Below, piece by piece: positions 28,201 through 43,300 of a DNA stretch of 62,000 nt. Made by a program: the position numbers and the translations under genes. How positions within the stretch are numbered: position 1 is the first letter of the stretch; each line of letters starts with the position of its first letter. The stretch is from Tubiluchus corallicola (taxonomy: Eukaryota; Priapulida; Priapulimorpha; Priapulimorphida; Tubiluchidae): the NCBI GenBank assembly GCA_030141605.1, contig JAQGDQ010000228.1:1-62000 (forward strand). The letters run 5' to 3'. Under the pieces are notes generated by a model. That model saw nothing but the letters and a program-made list of their open reading frames with translations. It did not search any database and was not told where the DNA came from.

Positions 28201-28505
28201 ATATGTAGGCATATATATAATACTTATTATATATACAGTCTATCGAAGGCGTTTCTCTTTTTAATAAGCATCGCTGTTTTATTTTTGTAAGTAATTTACT
28301 AATTTTCCTCTTTGTTGTTCCGTGGGATGCCTAAAATTAGACCTAAAGGCTAGACCTATATGGGAAAATTCCCTTACGCAAAAATTAGCCACGCGCTGAT
28401 TGTTTTTACATGGACGTACTGTAGCGAATCGTTGACTTAGATGTGTTGATACTGCTGATCATTCCATCATCCCACACGGACAGTTTTTACTTCTTTCTCA
28501 TTTCA

Positions 28506-28537
28506 CATCCTCATCCCACTGGAATGGGATGAGGATG
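28506..28537. other. Perfect 13-bp stem hairpin
   Basis: CATCCTCATCCCA and its exact complement TGGGATGAGGATG are separated by the 6-base loop CTGGAA. It is isolated, with no gene context; role unknown. Confidence 0.6.
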
Positions 28538-30548
28538 ACTTGGTTTCGCCTGTTCTCACGCGATGTTGAAAGCTCCCCAGTCTCGTCTCGCTTCAGCTTC
28601 CCAAGTGAAGCCATCAGCTGTAGTAGTGTGTATATATTTAGAAATCTGGCTGGTGAAGATAATATAAACTGTTGTGTAATTTGTTTCATACTGTAGATCT
28701 GCGCAAGGTATAGTTACAACCAGTCTTCGTGTTTTAAATCTACTAAGAATGTACAACATGCTATAATATTTTCAGTGTCATACGGTTGTAATAAATAAAA
28801 AATTGGTAAATATACTCTTATACGTGCGTCATATTTTTGTACATACATACAAGTTGTTTATTGTAATTAACTACATACAGAAGTTTTGATTCAATATTCA
28901 CTACAAAAACATCAGTATTAAAATTGAGTTTTAGCTTTTCTATATGTAATAATTATAGGTTATTGCTGATAAAAGTGTGATACGTTTATAACAGAATGCA
29001 AGTTAAATAGGAAAATTTTAGGCTTTTCTAGTCAATTTGCTGAGGCCACTAGTGCCAAAAGTTCACAGCAGGATATGCATTCTGAACAGCGGAAATAGCT
29101 TTTCTGTGTCAAATAGATGTTACTATTCACTTTATTTTTAAACTGTTGCTGCTTAAATATGAAATTAATTTAACCAAATAATTTGTTTCACTATAATAAC
29201 TAATTTCTGTACCAGTCTATTCTAGACATGGAAAAAGACAAGCTAAGTCATCATGGATTCAGTTTCATTTTACGTAGAATCATTCAGATAAGTGCAGATA
29301 ATAAAAATAGGTCTGACTTGTAACGCGGTAATCATACGGGATTACGGAAAGTACAATAATTCCACCTTTTCTTATAATATGACTTAAAAAACGAGACATT
29401 TGCACTACATTTATTACTGTAACCTCGTCTTTTAGCTGTCCCTAGGTGGAGTCAAAAGCTGTTTCTTATGATGAATTACGTTCCTACTCGAGGGTCTTCT
29501 TAAAATGAGCAATCAACAACGAAAGTAACGATGCAAACTTGACATCACGTTTTTCTTCATTTTAAATGAGCAATCTACTGCTTGTTCACTACAAAAGGCG
29601 TACCATAATTACATTAAATTTATTTTTGCAAGTTTATTTAGATATTCCATTTCTATAGCATTTTACGTAATTGCGTTCCACTTATCAACTGTTGATGTTT
29701 TTCCGGTCATTGTGGTAAAACGATGGCGTTTACACGAATTAATTTTACGCTTTTGCCAAATTTATAAATTTTCTCACCAATGGTACCCACGTACTGGTAA
29801 AAATCACAACAGCAGCTGTAAACGATAGAGATCAAACAAATAATCGCTGAAAATGTTGATAAACTTCGTTCACTTAGTCATCTTATGTAGTACTGTAAAA
29901 ATGTAACTGAGCACTTTAACCGGCTTTACGTGCCAGTATTAAATAAAAGTGAAAAAAATCCGTTTATAATAGTCACTCATTAAAAAGTAGATTTTTTCCT
30001 AAACCATAGATTTAGTTAATATGTGTACCTATTGATAAAATTTATCTATATTATTAATAATTATTATAGCCTAGATATTTTATGCTCTTTGCATTACATA
30101 ATTTGAGCATTGTTGTCGGTTATAGTGTAAATGCTGGTAATGTTTATTGACATTTTATGAATAATCTCGGCTGTCTTGCAATGACAACATGTGATAAAAA
30201 GCTACCTGAAATAATTTACAATGAAATAAAATACATGTTGGCTGCATTAAAGCGACAAGCTTTAATATTTTTTTCTGAAGTAGCCTAAACGTTTTATAAG
30301 AACAGGCTAGAACTTTACAAAAAGGGCGTTTTCTCGTATTTACTGATTTAAAGTAAATTGTATCGCTTTAGGTGAGGAGACTACCTACCTACGCTAGGTA
30401 CACAGACTCGCCTTCGACTTGAAATAGTTGAACTTCACTGAAGCGTTTAAGTCTTGTACGTAACACTGGGCTTGTGAGGTCAAATAGCCTACTCAGTTGT
30501 GTTGAACTACTGTGGTAGCTGGTACACACTCTATGGACGCGAGCTTGT

Positions 30549-30557
30549 TTATATACG
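30549..30557 (+). promoter_or_regulatory. Possible TATA element of the LamG gene
   Basis: TTATATACG about 70 bases before the start codon. The 5' leader also contains a two-codon uORF (ATG CAG TAG at 30608-30616). Position is the only support. Confidence 0.3.
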
Positions 30558-30621
30558 GCAAGAGGAAAACCAAACTGGATGACATAATTGAAGTTTGACG
30601 AAAGGAAATGCAGTAGCCGCT

Positions 30622-31333
30622 ATGGCCGGCTTTGTGTTATTCCTACTTGGATTACTAGTCACAGTGGGAGAAGGTCTCCGTTTTGACGGGACGGACGAGA
30701 CGTATGCCCGCTTTCCTAAATGGACCGCGTGCCATAATGCGTCGGTGAGTTTCGAGGTAAAAACTCGACAAAACGATGCTGTATTGTTGTACACCGACGA
30801 CGGTGGTATTTTCGATTACTTCCTGCTAACACTAAAGAATGGAAGAGTTCGGCTTGAATTTCATATTGGCTCCGAAGAAAAGAAGAGGATTGCCTCTATT
30901 CAGAGTAAGGAAGTAATCAACGATAACCGCTGGCATAAGATTGAGTTGAGGAGGAATAGTCTAGATACTCTGCTCATTGTTGATAGAAATGTTGTTACCA
31001 GCGAATTCCTCTCCACTAATTATTCCTTTGGAGCATACGAGTCAAACAGTGATGTCTTCATTGGTGGCGTTTCAGACAAAAAACGTCCTCTGGACCTCGC
31101 CCTACCATCTGTACTTTACTCGCCTCCAAGACTTCGAGGTGAAATCCGTAATGTGTTATTTTCCAACTGTTCTTGTGCTGATACCTACCGTCCCAGACTG
31201 ATCGATTCCAAGGGTGTGGATAAGTTTGCCCAGGAGGCTTGTGATAGAAAAGATCCTTGCAATGACGGATGTGTGTGTATATCCCAGGACACTGGAACCG
31301 CCTGTGATTGTCAGCCATTACAATGTCAGCCAG
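30622..31333 (+). CDS. LamG gene exon 1: signal peptide, neurexin-like LamG1, EGF-like start
   Basis: Residues 1-237. [18 protein letters not shown] is a clear signal peptide; the ATG has G at -3 and +4. The LamG domain reads like the first LNS domain of neurexins ([37 protein letters not shown]). Cysteines [23 protein letters not shown] follow, an irregular EGF-like piece. One large exon for LNS1 plus EGF also occurs in known neurexin genes. Sequons NAS, NYS and NCS are present. Confidence 0.88.
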
Positions 31334-34300
31334 GTAAGACATAGGTACTAATTTTACGTTTCCTAAATTACATAGTACACATACTTGTGCGCGTTTGCTT
31401 TATGGGTAAAATTTTTTAAAATCCATTCAATTCTTGCCAGTTCATGTATGAATTAAGCCATGCAAAGATGAGATAAAGCACACCTGCAATAATTTGGGCA
31501 ACTATCAACCATGGGTTGATTAATTTCTGGATTCTCTTCAGCTTTTTTGTTCAATTTATGACTATGAGACTTGCTGTTCCGAGACTTCCTACTATTAGAC
31601 ACCGCCCAAAGACGTCGCCTTGTGCGCGATGCTGTTCCTAGGGTGAATCATTGCCAGAAAAAACCTCACATTTGTTGTGATGACAAGTATCTGCTTGGGG
31701 CTAATAATTGCATACTCAACAAGCACAAAAACGTTTTCCCAGATTTTGAAGGTGTGGTGTGTAGTCCATATACTCTAATCTCACCAGACAATCTTTTTGT
31801 AATAACACAGCTGGGGTCAAACGACATCACCCAGTTAAAAGGTGTTTATCAGTTAACTGATTCGATTGTCAGCTAGTTTTTCCGCACCACTGGCCTTATA
31901 TGTTAAAAAGATTAAATAAAGTGTAGATGTTGTGAATAATAATTTTGATGGGCTGCAAATTAATAATTACAGGACTTCCACACCTTTTTACACCAACCTG
32001 TTTGAGCGGGTTTACGAAATCTACTTTATCCGGTTATCCATGCCTGGAAACATCACAATCATTCGGTTTTTATTTTTTTTAAAGTTTTCACATGGTCAAC
32101 GCTGTAGCTTAGTCCTTGAGTATTAACACCTAGGAAAGCAGTATAGCTGTTTAGATGGGCCTTAGTTATAATTTTCATGATGGCGTCCAAGATGGCCGAC
32201 TGGGACTAAAATTAGTCGTGTTTCAGATTGTTATTCAACTTTGCTTTACAACGAAGTTTATTGATGACATTGCATTTCAAGCAATGACTGCGATATTTGG
32301 TGGGAAGTGCACAGACATAATTTGGGTATGGACCTTGTCACTTTGAGCATTGAACTTATTACCAACTAAAACAGCAACACCAAAATCACTTATTGGTTTT
32401 CCCGCTGCCATTTGGATTATAAAAAAAGTAATCATGCACTTAATGGTAATTCAACGGCTTCAAATAAATCACTATGTTCTTAAAACAAAAACCGGACAGA
32501 GAACCCTTTCAAACTTCGCCATTAGGACAGTAGTTTAAAACTCTGACCAACTCTCCCTCGTTGTTTCTGTTAATCTGTTTCTTGAACCTGAATTGGAATA
32601 GATACTGCATAAATCGAATACCAATTTAATGAAGGCGCTTTAAGTTGCTGGCGGCCATTTTCGGTGTCATGTAAGGAAAACAATTAGGATTATCTGTTAA
32701 TGATCTAATGATGAAAAGAATTAATCTAGTCATTTTCGCCAGACTTTTTGCGTCCAAAAGATAAGATCCTAGAATTTGACAGCAACTATTGTTCTTTTAT
32801 AGGTTGAACAGCAGTCATAATAACGTTGCCTATTTGTCTATCTAGTTGTATGTCTATCTAGGACGCCATCTTGAAAATGATCCTTTTTTCTAACTGGAGA
32901 GGAATTTGTTGGACTTTTGCAGACCTATAAACTTATTAACCTTAGTTCAATTTTATTTACATTCCAATTCAATTAGGTTGGAAAAACTTTTTGTAATATG
33001 TTTTTATCCTACTATATATCTTAAGAAGCATTAATCCCTTTAGTGCAGTAGACCAGCTCAAAGAAAAAGTAAAAGAAATGAAATATATTCTCGATTATCA
33101 TCAACTTAAGATGAACCCAGAAAAAACTATCTTCATGCTTTTAACACCAAGAGATACTACAAATATATTTTTCAATACATTAGAAATAACTTTAAATATT
33201 TTTGAAAAAATAATTTCTCAATCAACTACAACTCAATTTCTAGGCATGAATGTAGAGAAAAATGTTAACTGGGAAAACTGAATAAAAATTATTATTCAAA
33301 AAATGGGCCAAGGATCATCATTCTTGAAACAAATTAAAGGACAACTCAATATAAAAACAAAACTACTAACATATAACACCATGGTCCTGCCCACTTGTAT
33401 GGCTGCCACCTACTTTCAAATATATCTAAAACTTTTCTAAACAGGCTAGAAGTAGCCCAAAATTAGGCTTTAAAACACGTTCTTGGTTTCGCAACAAGAG
33501 CAAAATAGTCAGCCACAGCGAATGGGAAAGGCTAAAAATACCCACTGTAGAATCGAGTTTCCAATATCATTCACTAATTTTTCTTTATAAATATTTAAAC
33601 GATTCGATGCCAGCTTTCAGTGCCAATCAGCTTCCATTTACTATCGAAAAAAAACGTTAAACCACAGAACCAAAGAACACACAGCATAAAACAAATAAAC
33701 ACAAATAATAAATATGGACACAATTCTGTCTGCAAAGCGGCAATAAATACATGGAATGCGTGCCCATTTAATGGAAAATCTGCAGTGACTCTAAAAAAAT
33801 TCAAAAATGAACTGAAAAATACTGTACTAGTACTATACTTCAAAAAAAAAACACTAAAAGATCAAACAACACCTTATGTATTGTCAACATTCATCCAGTA
33901 GCAGCAGTCTGCAGTCAGTGGCAGAGCAAAACCTGCCGTGCATTTACAAATTAAACCCCACTACACACAAAAAACTCAACTCACCAATATGAAACATCAA
34001 TAAAGCACCCAATTTCAATTTCATATGTTTACTATTTTACAAAAAACTATTTTGTAAATATTGCAAATATATTAAATCTTCTGAAGTATGTGAAATGAAA
34101 TGTAAAGTTTTAAATTTATGTTTTTATGTAATTAATAACAACCTCACTGGTAATTTTTAATTGTAGATTCATTTTATTGTATAAGACTATTGCTCACAGC
34201 AGTGGAAACACTGATTATACTATCAATTTTTGAATGAGGAAGTTTACCGTTCAATGATGTGTAATTTTTATAGCAATAAAGAATTTTTTATTATTATTGC

Positions 34301-37300
34301 TATCTGCCAAACTGCAATTAGCATCTATAACAAACATTTAATATTTAGTAAACAAAAAATTCTACAGACATTTTTGGAATCCGTTTTAACTATAATGAGC
34401 ACTGCCAGTGCCACTCTACCTCCCATTGTTATCCTATGTATAGATAAAAACTTGTACGCTAAAAAGTGGGCTTACGGGGCTGTATCAAATTTTTTTTATT
34501 TTCTCCCCCCGTTAGTTTCCCGAACTATAAGTGGGGTGTTTTGCACTTGTTTCTGACAACACTGGTCAACTTTTGAGCACAACCAGGTACATAATAGTTT
34601 GTTTGATCAGTTGGCCAGCTGAAACACTACTTTACTGTAAGGCTTTAATCATTGTGAGCTGCACTGTTTACTCATCTTTCTAACCCATGTAGACATGTTC
34701 TGCAGCTGCGTTTTGCTGCACAAAAATTAATCACTTTTTCTATAACTTCTATTTTGATCATTTAAATGTATAACCAAGCAAGATTAAATTGGTATCCATC
34801 CATTAAGTTAACATCCATTAAGTTCTGTGATTTTTTATCTTTTATACTGAACTCTCATTATCCTATATATTATAATACGAGCCATGATGTACCACTTCGA
34901 CTTCCAGGCCTTAACCTAGCTTGCAAAGTTGACGCCCGTGATTACTAATGTACACAATAAACTGTGACTCATAGTAAATCTGACAGCTTAACAAATTACT
35001 AAGTCCTTAAACTCTTTATTACGACTGCAGTACAAAAATTCACAGAATTTCCTCTCACCCGAATCGGAATTAGGCCTTTAGGTATGAAAGATTACTCATT
35101 AGTCATCACGTTAAAGAAGGGTTAATAAAAATGTCATGCGTAGGCCTGTATGTGCCTAAATCATTATGATTTGTTAATGTAGTTTAATTAAACAAGTTTT
35201 GAGCTTATTAATTATGCATAGGTATAATTATTTATCTTCCTCTCGATACTGGGTACTACAACTGCTTATTTCTGATTAGGTGCTGAATAACAGTAATATG
35301 CAATTGACTATTAACTTTAAAGTGAAGAATTTGATTGTATAACTCAGTACATCACACAATCATTAATAACTGGTCGTTAAATGTGGTACAGCATTGAACA
35401 CATGAGTAAAAATGCAGTTCAATAACTTTTTCAAAAATGTACTTTTGCTAGACGAAATTGCAAAAACCTCCAATTTCCATTCCTATGTGAAGGCGAAATT
35501 AATGTACTTGCTAGGAGGAATTCCGTACAAGTCTGACACAATTTAGGTAACAGTGGTGTTACTTCTAACCCACAAAGTCCTTCAGAGAGTTTGAGAATGT
35601 ATCTTGTAGTTAAAACCGGTGTTAGAAAGGTACAGCCAGTGTTAGGCGTCTCGTACCCCCAGGGTCTGCTACAGACGGTTTGCACAAACAACTGTGGCTC
35701 AATACTCTATACGAATTTCTCATAATGCCAGCATTAATAAACAAAATACAATCACACACGGGAAATAAAAAAGAACAGAATAACAGAGTGCGTGTAGAAT
35801 CGAAGGCATTTCTTGGGAGTTGATTCCGATTGAACATGGATCGCGAATTCGATTCGATATCATATTTAAACGTGCTGAAGATTGATTAATGCTTTTAAAT
35901 AGAATTAAGATCGATTCATTTTAATTATACTTGAAGGTCTTGGTGTCGTACATAGTAACTCACAGCTATAGAAAACTGTCACACAGAAGCTATAATAGTA
36001 ATGAAACAAAAATAAGTAAACAGCGTACATTATTATCTATGGGTAGAGATTTTTCAAGTACTGGAAAGTGTGGAAAGCACCCAGTTTGAAAAAGTGGAAG
36101 TTTTTTCTAAAGTTAATAATTACTCCATGGATTAACCTAGAAAACATAAACTATGACTGATATAGTATATACGCGCATAATAATTACGTCTAACTAATTA
36201 CATTAAATGCTTTCTTCTGCATTTAGCAAAATGAAATGTCGAGCAAAGGTAATCGCAATTTATGTTTATGGGATATACGTCAAATTCGTCACTAACAAAT
36301 ATTAACAATGAACAATAATAAATATAATATAAAATTATTAACAAATATTATATAAGCACAAAATTTTATCATTGATCACAAGGGGCTGGTGGTATATTGG
36401 TCATGGCGTTTGATTTGATTCTTTCATTTAAATATTGAACAACAAAGTGTTCTATACAGAAGCTTATAATAAAAACTGAGTGAAACCGTGGCAAAAAAAT
36501 AATCTAAGTCTTACTATCTCATTAACATTCACAACAACTCATTGCTGTAAGTGTCCTTGCTATTAGTTTTGTTAGTTTAACGTTCACAACCAAAATTTTA
36601 ATAACGTTTTCGAAGAAATAAGTAAATGGTATAATTATCTAGCTAGATTGACAAAATATTCTTTGTATCTATATGGTATTGTTGATAAAGTCTTTTTCTG
36701 AATACATATAGTAAAGCAGGTATCTTTCCGTACAGTCGCTGCCTATGTTAGAATTGGAAAGCAAGCCGTTTCTTTACAGTGGTATAAAATTCTGGAATGC
36801 CTTAGGCGTTTTATCGATATTATGGTTTAACACTTTTAAATTTAAAAGCAATAAAGTTTCTGAATGTGGAAGTGGAACCAGAAAAACGTGCTTGATCCTT
36901 ATAACCTTTTTCTACAGAGCTTCAAAAATTAGCAGGGATAAAAATCTGTTTATTATTTCACGACTTTCTCTATTTCTGTTGTGAAGTCAAACGATTTTGT
37001 TCAATTTTCAACCATTTTTCATTCTGCAGTGTACGGCCCTGCCTTTCCACCAAAGAAAGTGATGTGCGCTGCCGTATATCTAAAGATTGTACTTTCATTA
37101 TTAAAGGTGGCCTAATAAACATAATAAAAGTTTAAATCAAATAAGCTGTTTTTATAAACTAGTTTTCGTGCTGTAAGCCGAGTGATGATTCCCTATTTGA
37201 GTCAAGCATTAAGCTAGATAAGTATGGCATTGTTTATACTCCAAATCAAACAGTTATTTACTCAAGCTATTGTTGTCATTTAAGCTTAACTCATCACCAC

Positions 37301-40300
37301 TGACTAACATTCATCGTCAAATGTTCCCGAAAGCCTAAAACAGTTGAGCTTCTTTAGAAACGATCTGCTGATTAGAGTATGCATTCATATGTAGAAGGAA
37401 ATTAAGTAGAACAATTGTAGTAATTAATGCATTAAGAAAATTCGTGATATCTTAAATTCTTAATTGTAGCTGCAAAAACAAAGGTAACTTGTTCGCGAAA
37501 TTATCAAATTATTGAGCATTTAACAGTTAGGTAAACTATTTCTATTAGGAAATTAGGTGTCACAGAGGCTGGTAAATTACTGGGTAATCTGCAAATAAAA
37601 TGTATGCGTATTTGCATTTGAAAAATCAGTTTATTTTAAATTGTCGTCGTTTTTTATTGCAAGCCACAGATTTTTATAGGACAGTATGTGTCAAAAGCAC
37701 TTGTATCTTACTAGCCTCTTTATGTGGTTTGTGGCTTGCTATACATGTGTAGTGAAACTAAGGATAATAACATCGTTATCGTGAGGCCCATTACTTTACT
37801 ACTATAAATCACTTCATTGATTCAGTATAGATACGCTATTAAAACTGTAAAAACTACATTTTTACTATAAACACATCTTTTTTACATTTAATGATGTGCA
37901 TTAGTAATTCGCGGTAACATTACTTAAAATGATGTGACTAACGAATTTTAAGTACACTACTAATCTTACGAAAATCTAGAGCAATACCACCTCCTGAGCA
38001 CAGTTCAAACATTTGGTGTCCTTGAAAACTGCGCATGCCAAAAATTGATTCAATAGCAGCCATTGTAAAACTTGTTGTTCCGTCTAAGAGTATACCCACT
38101 CACATTAAGATTACAGACAATCTGCAGACAATCTACAAATTTTAGCGTGCAGCGTTTTTTTAACGTATTGCCTGCTTGCCACCTTGCGGTTGCTGGTTCG
38201 CTACCAGTGAATTCTGTACTAACAAGTGTTAAAATCTCAATTTATCAGAGTGAAATCTGATTACGTATTGGCTGGGATTACACAGCAAGTAAAAATTTTT
38301 TTGAAGACTAAATCATTATACACACCAGTATAGTTGGTGGGTTATTCGAAAAATAGAACACAGATCATTTTAGACCCTCTAATTTTTTATATTTTCCACA
38401 AGAAAGAGTCATCATTTTTATTTAAACGAACAAAAGAACACGTTTTGATGCATCATTGCCCAGTTTGACGTGTTGGACTGATACGACTGCTCTTCATCGA
38501 CTAGCTTCCTTTTCGATTTCCTCCTTTTCTTTTCTTCACGCTGGTTCTTTGCATGATGCCTATAAATTCCGTACGAGGAACTGGTCTGGTTTTACAGACA
38601 TTTTGAATTGAGTACACAGTTTTAACTGCTCAGGCAGGCGCTATTCAAATGTTCTGAAGCTTAACTTGAATGAGTAGTGATTTTTGGTAAAGATAAGAAT
38701 TAATGATGTCCTGTGTGCTTTTGTGTGCACAATGTACAGGCCTAGCCCTAGGTTGAGTGTCTGCATCTTAAATTTATGTTATAACAAACGTTTAACCAAA
38801 TTTAAAACCAGCTTTCATTTACATTAACAAGGAGGTGAAATCATGCATAAAATTTATTAGTTACTTCCCTCTGCTTCTCTGCATAGTTGATCCTTTTTTA
38901 ATTGGATTATGACTGTGAATGCCAAAATGTTCGTAAACAGTTATATCACAACAGTTATTTGAACCGAGATCTGGGATTAAAGATGCTCCTCTTTTCGTTC
39001 TCCCGGTTCCGTTCATGCTGTTCCTTTTTCCAGTTCGTTCTCTATCACACAGTTGTTAAATTTTGCAAAATTACAATGTAAAGCAAAGGGATTTTTCTTG
39101 TTTTCTTAATCTCATGCACTGACGACCTTTCTATTTGGATGGGTAAACTTATTATTTAGATGTCTTTGTTATGACCTTCAAATTAACGAACTGATATAGA
39201 TAAGTGTTGATGATAAATAATTCGTGGCTGTAGATTTCTAAAACGTTTTGAACTTGGTTCTTCGTATAGGGTGAAAAACGTCGGATTTTAATAAATCGTT
39301 TGAACACTCACTGAACACGTGTCCGTCCGTCCATTTACTTTTTATCGACTTGGCAAACAAGAAGCAACGGATGTACATATTATTGTGGAAATGTATGTGT
39401 GCTGTGTTGAATGACTTTTTTAAAGTTTTCTGTACGAGAATTGTTATGTTTTGAACACGGATCGAGGTGCTGGTCAAAATTTTAATATCAGACATTAAAC
39501 CTGTATTTGAGGTCATAGAATTATCTTGGATTTTGGATTAGACAAACCATATTTACGAAATTAAAATAACACCGGCATTATAAAGCTTCCTTTTTTGTCA
39601 GTAGGTGCCTCTGTTATGCAAAGCGTATTGTTAACGCTACAGTTTACATCACTGGTGGTGTCATTTAATAAAATTATAATTGAACTGCTAGAAGCTAACG
39701 TACCTTTGGCGCTTTAAATCTTGTTGATTTATAATATTGAAATGAAATCAGTGTTTTGAGCTTTATTCGTTTTGTTGATTTGTAATATTTTATGTACTTT
39801 GTTAATATAGTCGGTGATGGGAGAAAAAGAAATAGCTAGGCAGTCACTATGTGTGATTGGCTACAAGTTAAAACTACGTGGTCACTGAAATTTGAAGCAT
39901 TTGAAATTATAGTTCATTTCGTACAAAACGGATTCCTTCTTAAATGTTCTTGTGCTACAAGTATTTAAGTGCATAAAAAGTGTTCACATTATGTACAAAG
40001 TTTCACGAGAAATGAAGAAAAATCCTGAAAACAAGTATCACTTATTTTTTTACTTTTTGGACGACTACGTTGTATATTTTGCAGTGACAATAATTTTTGG
40101 ATAGCGATGAACAGGCTTTAGGTCACGCATGTTCTCATACAAGTGCGTAGGTTTATCCGCGCCCGCAAGTAGTACAATTATTATTAGACCCCTAGAAATG
40201 AAGCCAATTTCTTAACTGTCGTTTTATCTTGGCTGCAGCACATACGTTGCTATAATTACATGATGAGGTGTGTAAAACAGTCATGGGAGATTTTTTTAAG

Positions 40301-43300
40301 GTACGCCGTGGCTTTATCTAAGTTTATCTAACGTTGTTTTGCCTCATGAGTCTTTTGGCACCTCGTTTTTCAGTTCGTCAATAACCTTCTCGCAGTTATC
40401 ACTCATCAATACGATTTTGGAACTTGTTGCATCTGAATATCTATTTATGTTTATTAGCTCAATTTTTACTTTCCCAAGCTTTCACACGTAAATGAAACAG
40501 TAATTTTATTAGATAAATGGTTAGCTTGCAGTGGCGGTTGTACAAAACGAGGCGAAGTCCCGGACTTTTTTTTACAACAAATACATCCTAGTACCCATTG
40601 ACACACATGTATGTAGTATGATTTGCGTCGAGTTACGTTAAATGCATACAAGATGGTACTCAGATAAAATTTGTTTCATCTTTTGAGCGCCAGACAGTTT
40701 TTAGGCTTTACAATTATTCGTTCGTGCAAGGAAGTATTTCAACGCGTGACATCTGCACTTTTTAGTGGGAACAAACACTATTAGGAATTTATTTAGCTAT
40801 AGAAGACCACAAGACGCACTTGAAAGTCTACAGAAACCCAATACTCAGCCCAGTTATATACAGGACAGCATATCCATAAATAGACTCAAGCTAAAAGTGG
40901 CCTTCCGATGCTGGCGTGTAAAGCTGGGAAGCCATGCTGTTCAATAAATATATAGCTTTGCGTGCGAGAATTCCACCCAACTTGAGCGAGACTTCGCTAG
41001 GATTAAAATCCAAAAACTTTTAAAATGCTGTAACGTTGAACTTTTGAACTGTTGATTGCTTCTTTGACTGCCCGGACGAGACTAAATTCCACTGAATTTT
41101 TCATTCATTTTGCCGCGCCATAGTTAACCCTCAAAATACACAATATTTCGGTTTTCCAAGTGCCAAGTAGGTGCAGAAATTTGGAAATGTCTAATGTTAC
41201 GTACTGTGTAGCATGGGGCGATGTGTTTCGGGTCACAGTTACAACAGTCGTAGGCCTTTCTGATATGCCTATATCACTATAACGTGTAACGTACGTGGGA
41301 GTAGGATCGACTGACTTGCAGTCTCGCACACACCCCAGATCAAAATAATGCTGCCACTCTTAATGACTGGATAATTATCTTGAAAATACACATTTTATAC
41401 TGTTATAATTTTAATTTAAACATTAATGTTAGTAAGTTAATGCTAGCATTATTATTTTTATCTGCGCTGCGTGCGAGACTGCGAGTCTGTCGTCCCTTCA
41501 AGTATTGAATTCCTTACCTGTAAATGATGTAAGCTCAGTGTAAATGATGCACCTTTGGTCTCTACAGGCAATTCCAAACTTTTGAAAAATAGATTGAAGT
41601 TTTTGAATTTTGGCTTCTGTACGATAGGTGGTGTAGCGTATGTAAGCAGCTTGTCTCTTTACGTCTATCCCCACATTCATGTTCGTATTGTTTTATAGCT
41701 CATTTTTTAATGTATATTTTAATGAATGTCAAACAACGTAAATAAATCAAATAAATCAATATTACCACATACGTTACCCATTATAGTCGTTAAAGAGTTA
41801 ACAGCTCATATTGTACATGTAAATGATCGATTTTAAATAAATTTTATCTTGTCTTATCTTAGTAAGTTTTTATAATTAACCATAGCCGAAAGAAAAGATG
41901 TCAGAGATTTCAGACTATCTTTAAATGAGCCTCATTTTGAAGCTTATATTGATATGTATTGAATCCATATTGATTACAAGCTCAATGTCTGCTTGTACCG
42001 TTGTACTTCATTGTCAAAATGGTGTTAAATCAATCCTAATTGCTCACTAAAACGGGTCAAGTGTTCATTTACTGACGTTGAACTAAACTAGGTGAATTTT
42101 GAATTAGATTAACTCGATCGTTAATTTCGAATTTAGATTAAATTAAGCCAGAAGTCTTTGTAGATTATCGTATAGTTCTATTGCCAATGTAATATTAATT
42201 TCACGATTATCAGTTAGTGTGGAATGAACACCTCAGTTATCATAACAGTAAATATCTGGACCCAGATTTGGCTTAAAAGCTCGGAATTGAACCAGAGAAC
42301 GATGGAATTCAAGGCTATAGCAAAATCATTAGCATTGACAACGCAGTCTGTAATTGTGATACTACGAAGCAAAAAGCTACTGTGACTCGATGTATAACAA
42401 GAGATCAGGTGGTGAATGGTGTACATATTATGGTCCTCTGCATTGTGATTTGATTAAGACATTTAAAGCTCACCACAGTGCTTCATGACTGTTCTCAGCA
42501 AAAATAGTGGTATACATGAAAAAAAGTCAGTCGCGCTCACAATTATTGCTAAACTTTGAACATGTCCAAAAAGAAGGTAGTAAGGAAATGTAAAGGTTTG
42601 AATCAAGATTACAACACTTGGAAATGCTGCCATAGACACTGGAGCTGAATAGTTTAGTGGTCATAACGTTAATTGAATTAGTAATCCAAAGGCCATAGCT
42701 GGTTCAGATTCTTCTGGCTCAATCTTGACTTTATGACATTAAATTTCCTTCCTTTCAGACATGTTTCAGAATGTAATAGTTGATGGTATTCTATCGACCA
42801 GCATTAGTTTTGAGATGTTGCGACATGCAGTGTTACATATTTGCTTGGATACTGAAGGATTGAAATTAAAAGAAGATTTTCTACACATTTTATACACCAC
42901 GGCAGTGGTTCAGTTCCACTATATCTGATACCTAACATCTGAAAATTATATTATATTCTCTTGGCAGTAATTTAGCCTACTACGGAAGCGTCAGTATAGT
43001 TACGGAAAAGACACAAGACCTAATTATGGTTCTTACTTATATTCAGTAAGCTCAATACTCAATATATTCGGTACTCTTCAGTGTATTTAGAGCAATTAAC
43101 TAATAATGATGATGATGATGATGATGATAATAATAATAATAATAATAATAACAATAATAATATTAATAATAATAAGAAGAAGAAGACGAAGAAGAAGAAA
43201 AGAAGAAGAAGAACAACAACAACAACTAAAATATACGTTATACTTTATACAACAACAACAATAATAATGTATCATCATCGGTATAAATTTCCTTGATAAA

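Larger units (their letters stand above)
26882..30621. other. Intergenic region between protease gene and LamG gene
   Basis: No coding exon recognised. It holds the fold-back element, the ATCC tract at 28020-28200 and a short perfect hairpin at 28506-28537. From about 28800 to 30540 it is AT-rich with nothing identifiable; the LamG promoter should lie at the right end. Confidence 0.6.

Noticed and set aside
31571-31876. 101-codon plus-strand frame just after LamG exon 1
   Set aside because: It has no acceptor in the right phase and no resemblance to EGF or LamG sequence.
32175-32885. Imperfect ~18-bp inverted pair ATTTTCATGATGGCGTCC and its complement near 32860-32880
   Set aside because: The pair is short, with no target duplication or recognisable interior; too weak to call an element.
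34230-34556. 108-codon plus-strand frame
   Set aside because: It has random-looking composition, no splice context and no motif.
41498-41680. 60-codon minus-strand frame ending near a GTAAGG donor, with a TATA-like sequence 20 bp before its ATG
   Set aside because: The TATA box is too close to the ATG for a normal leader, no partner exon was found, and it shows no family similarity.
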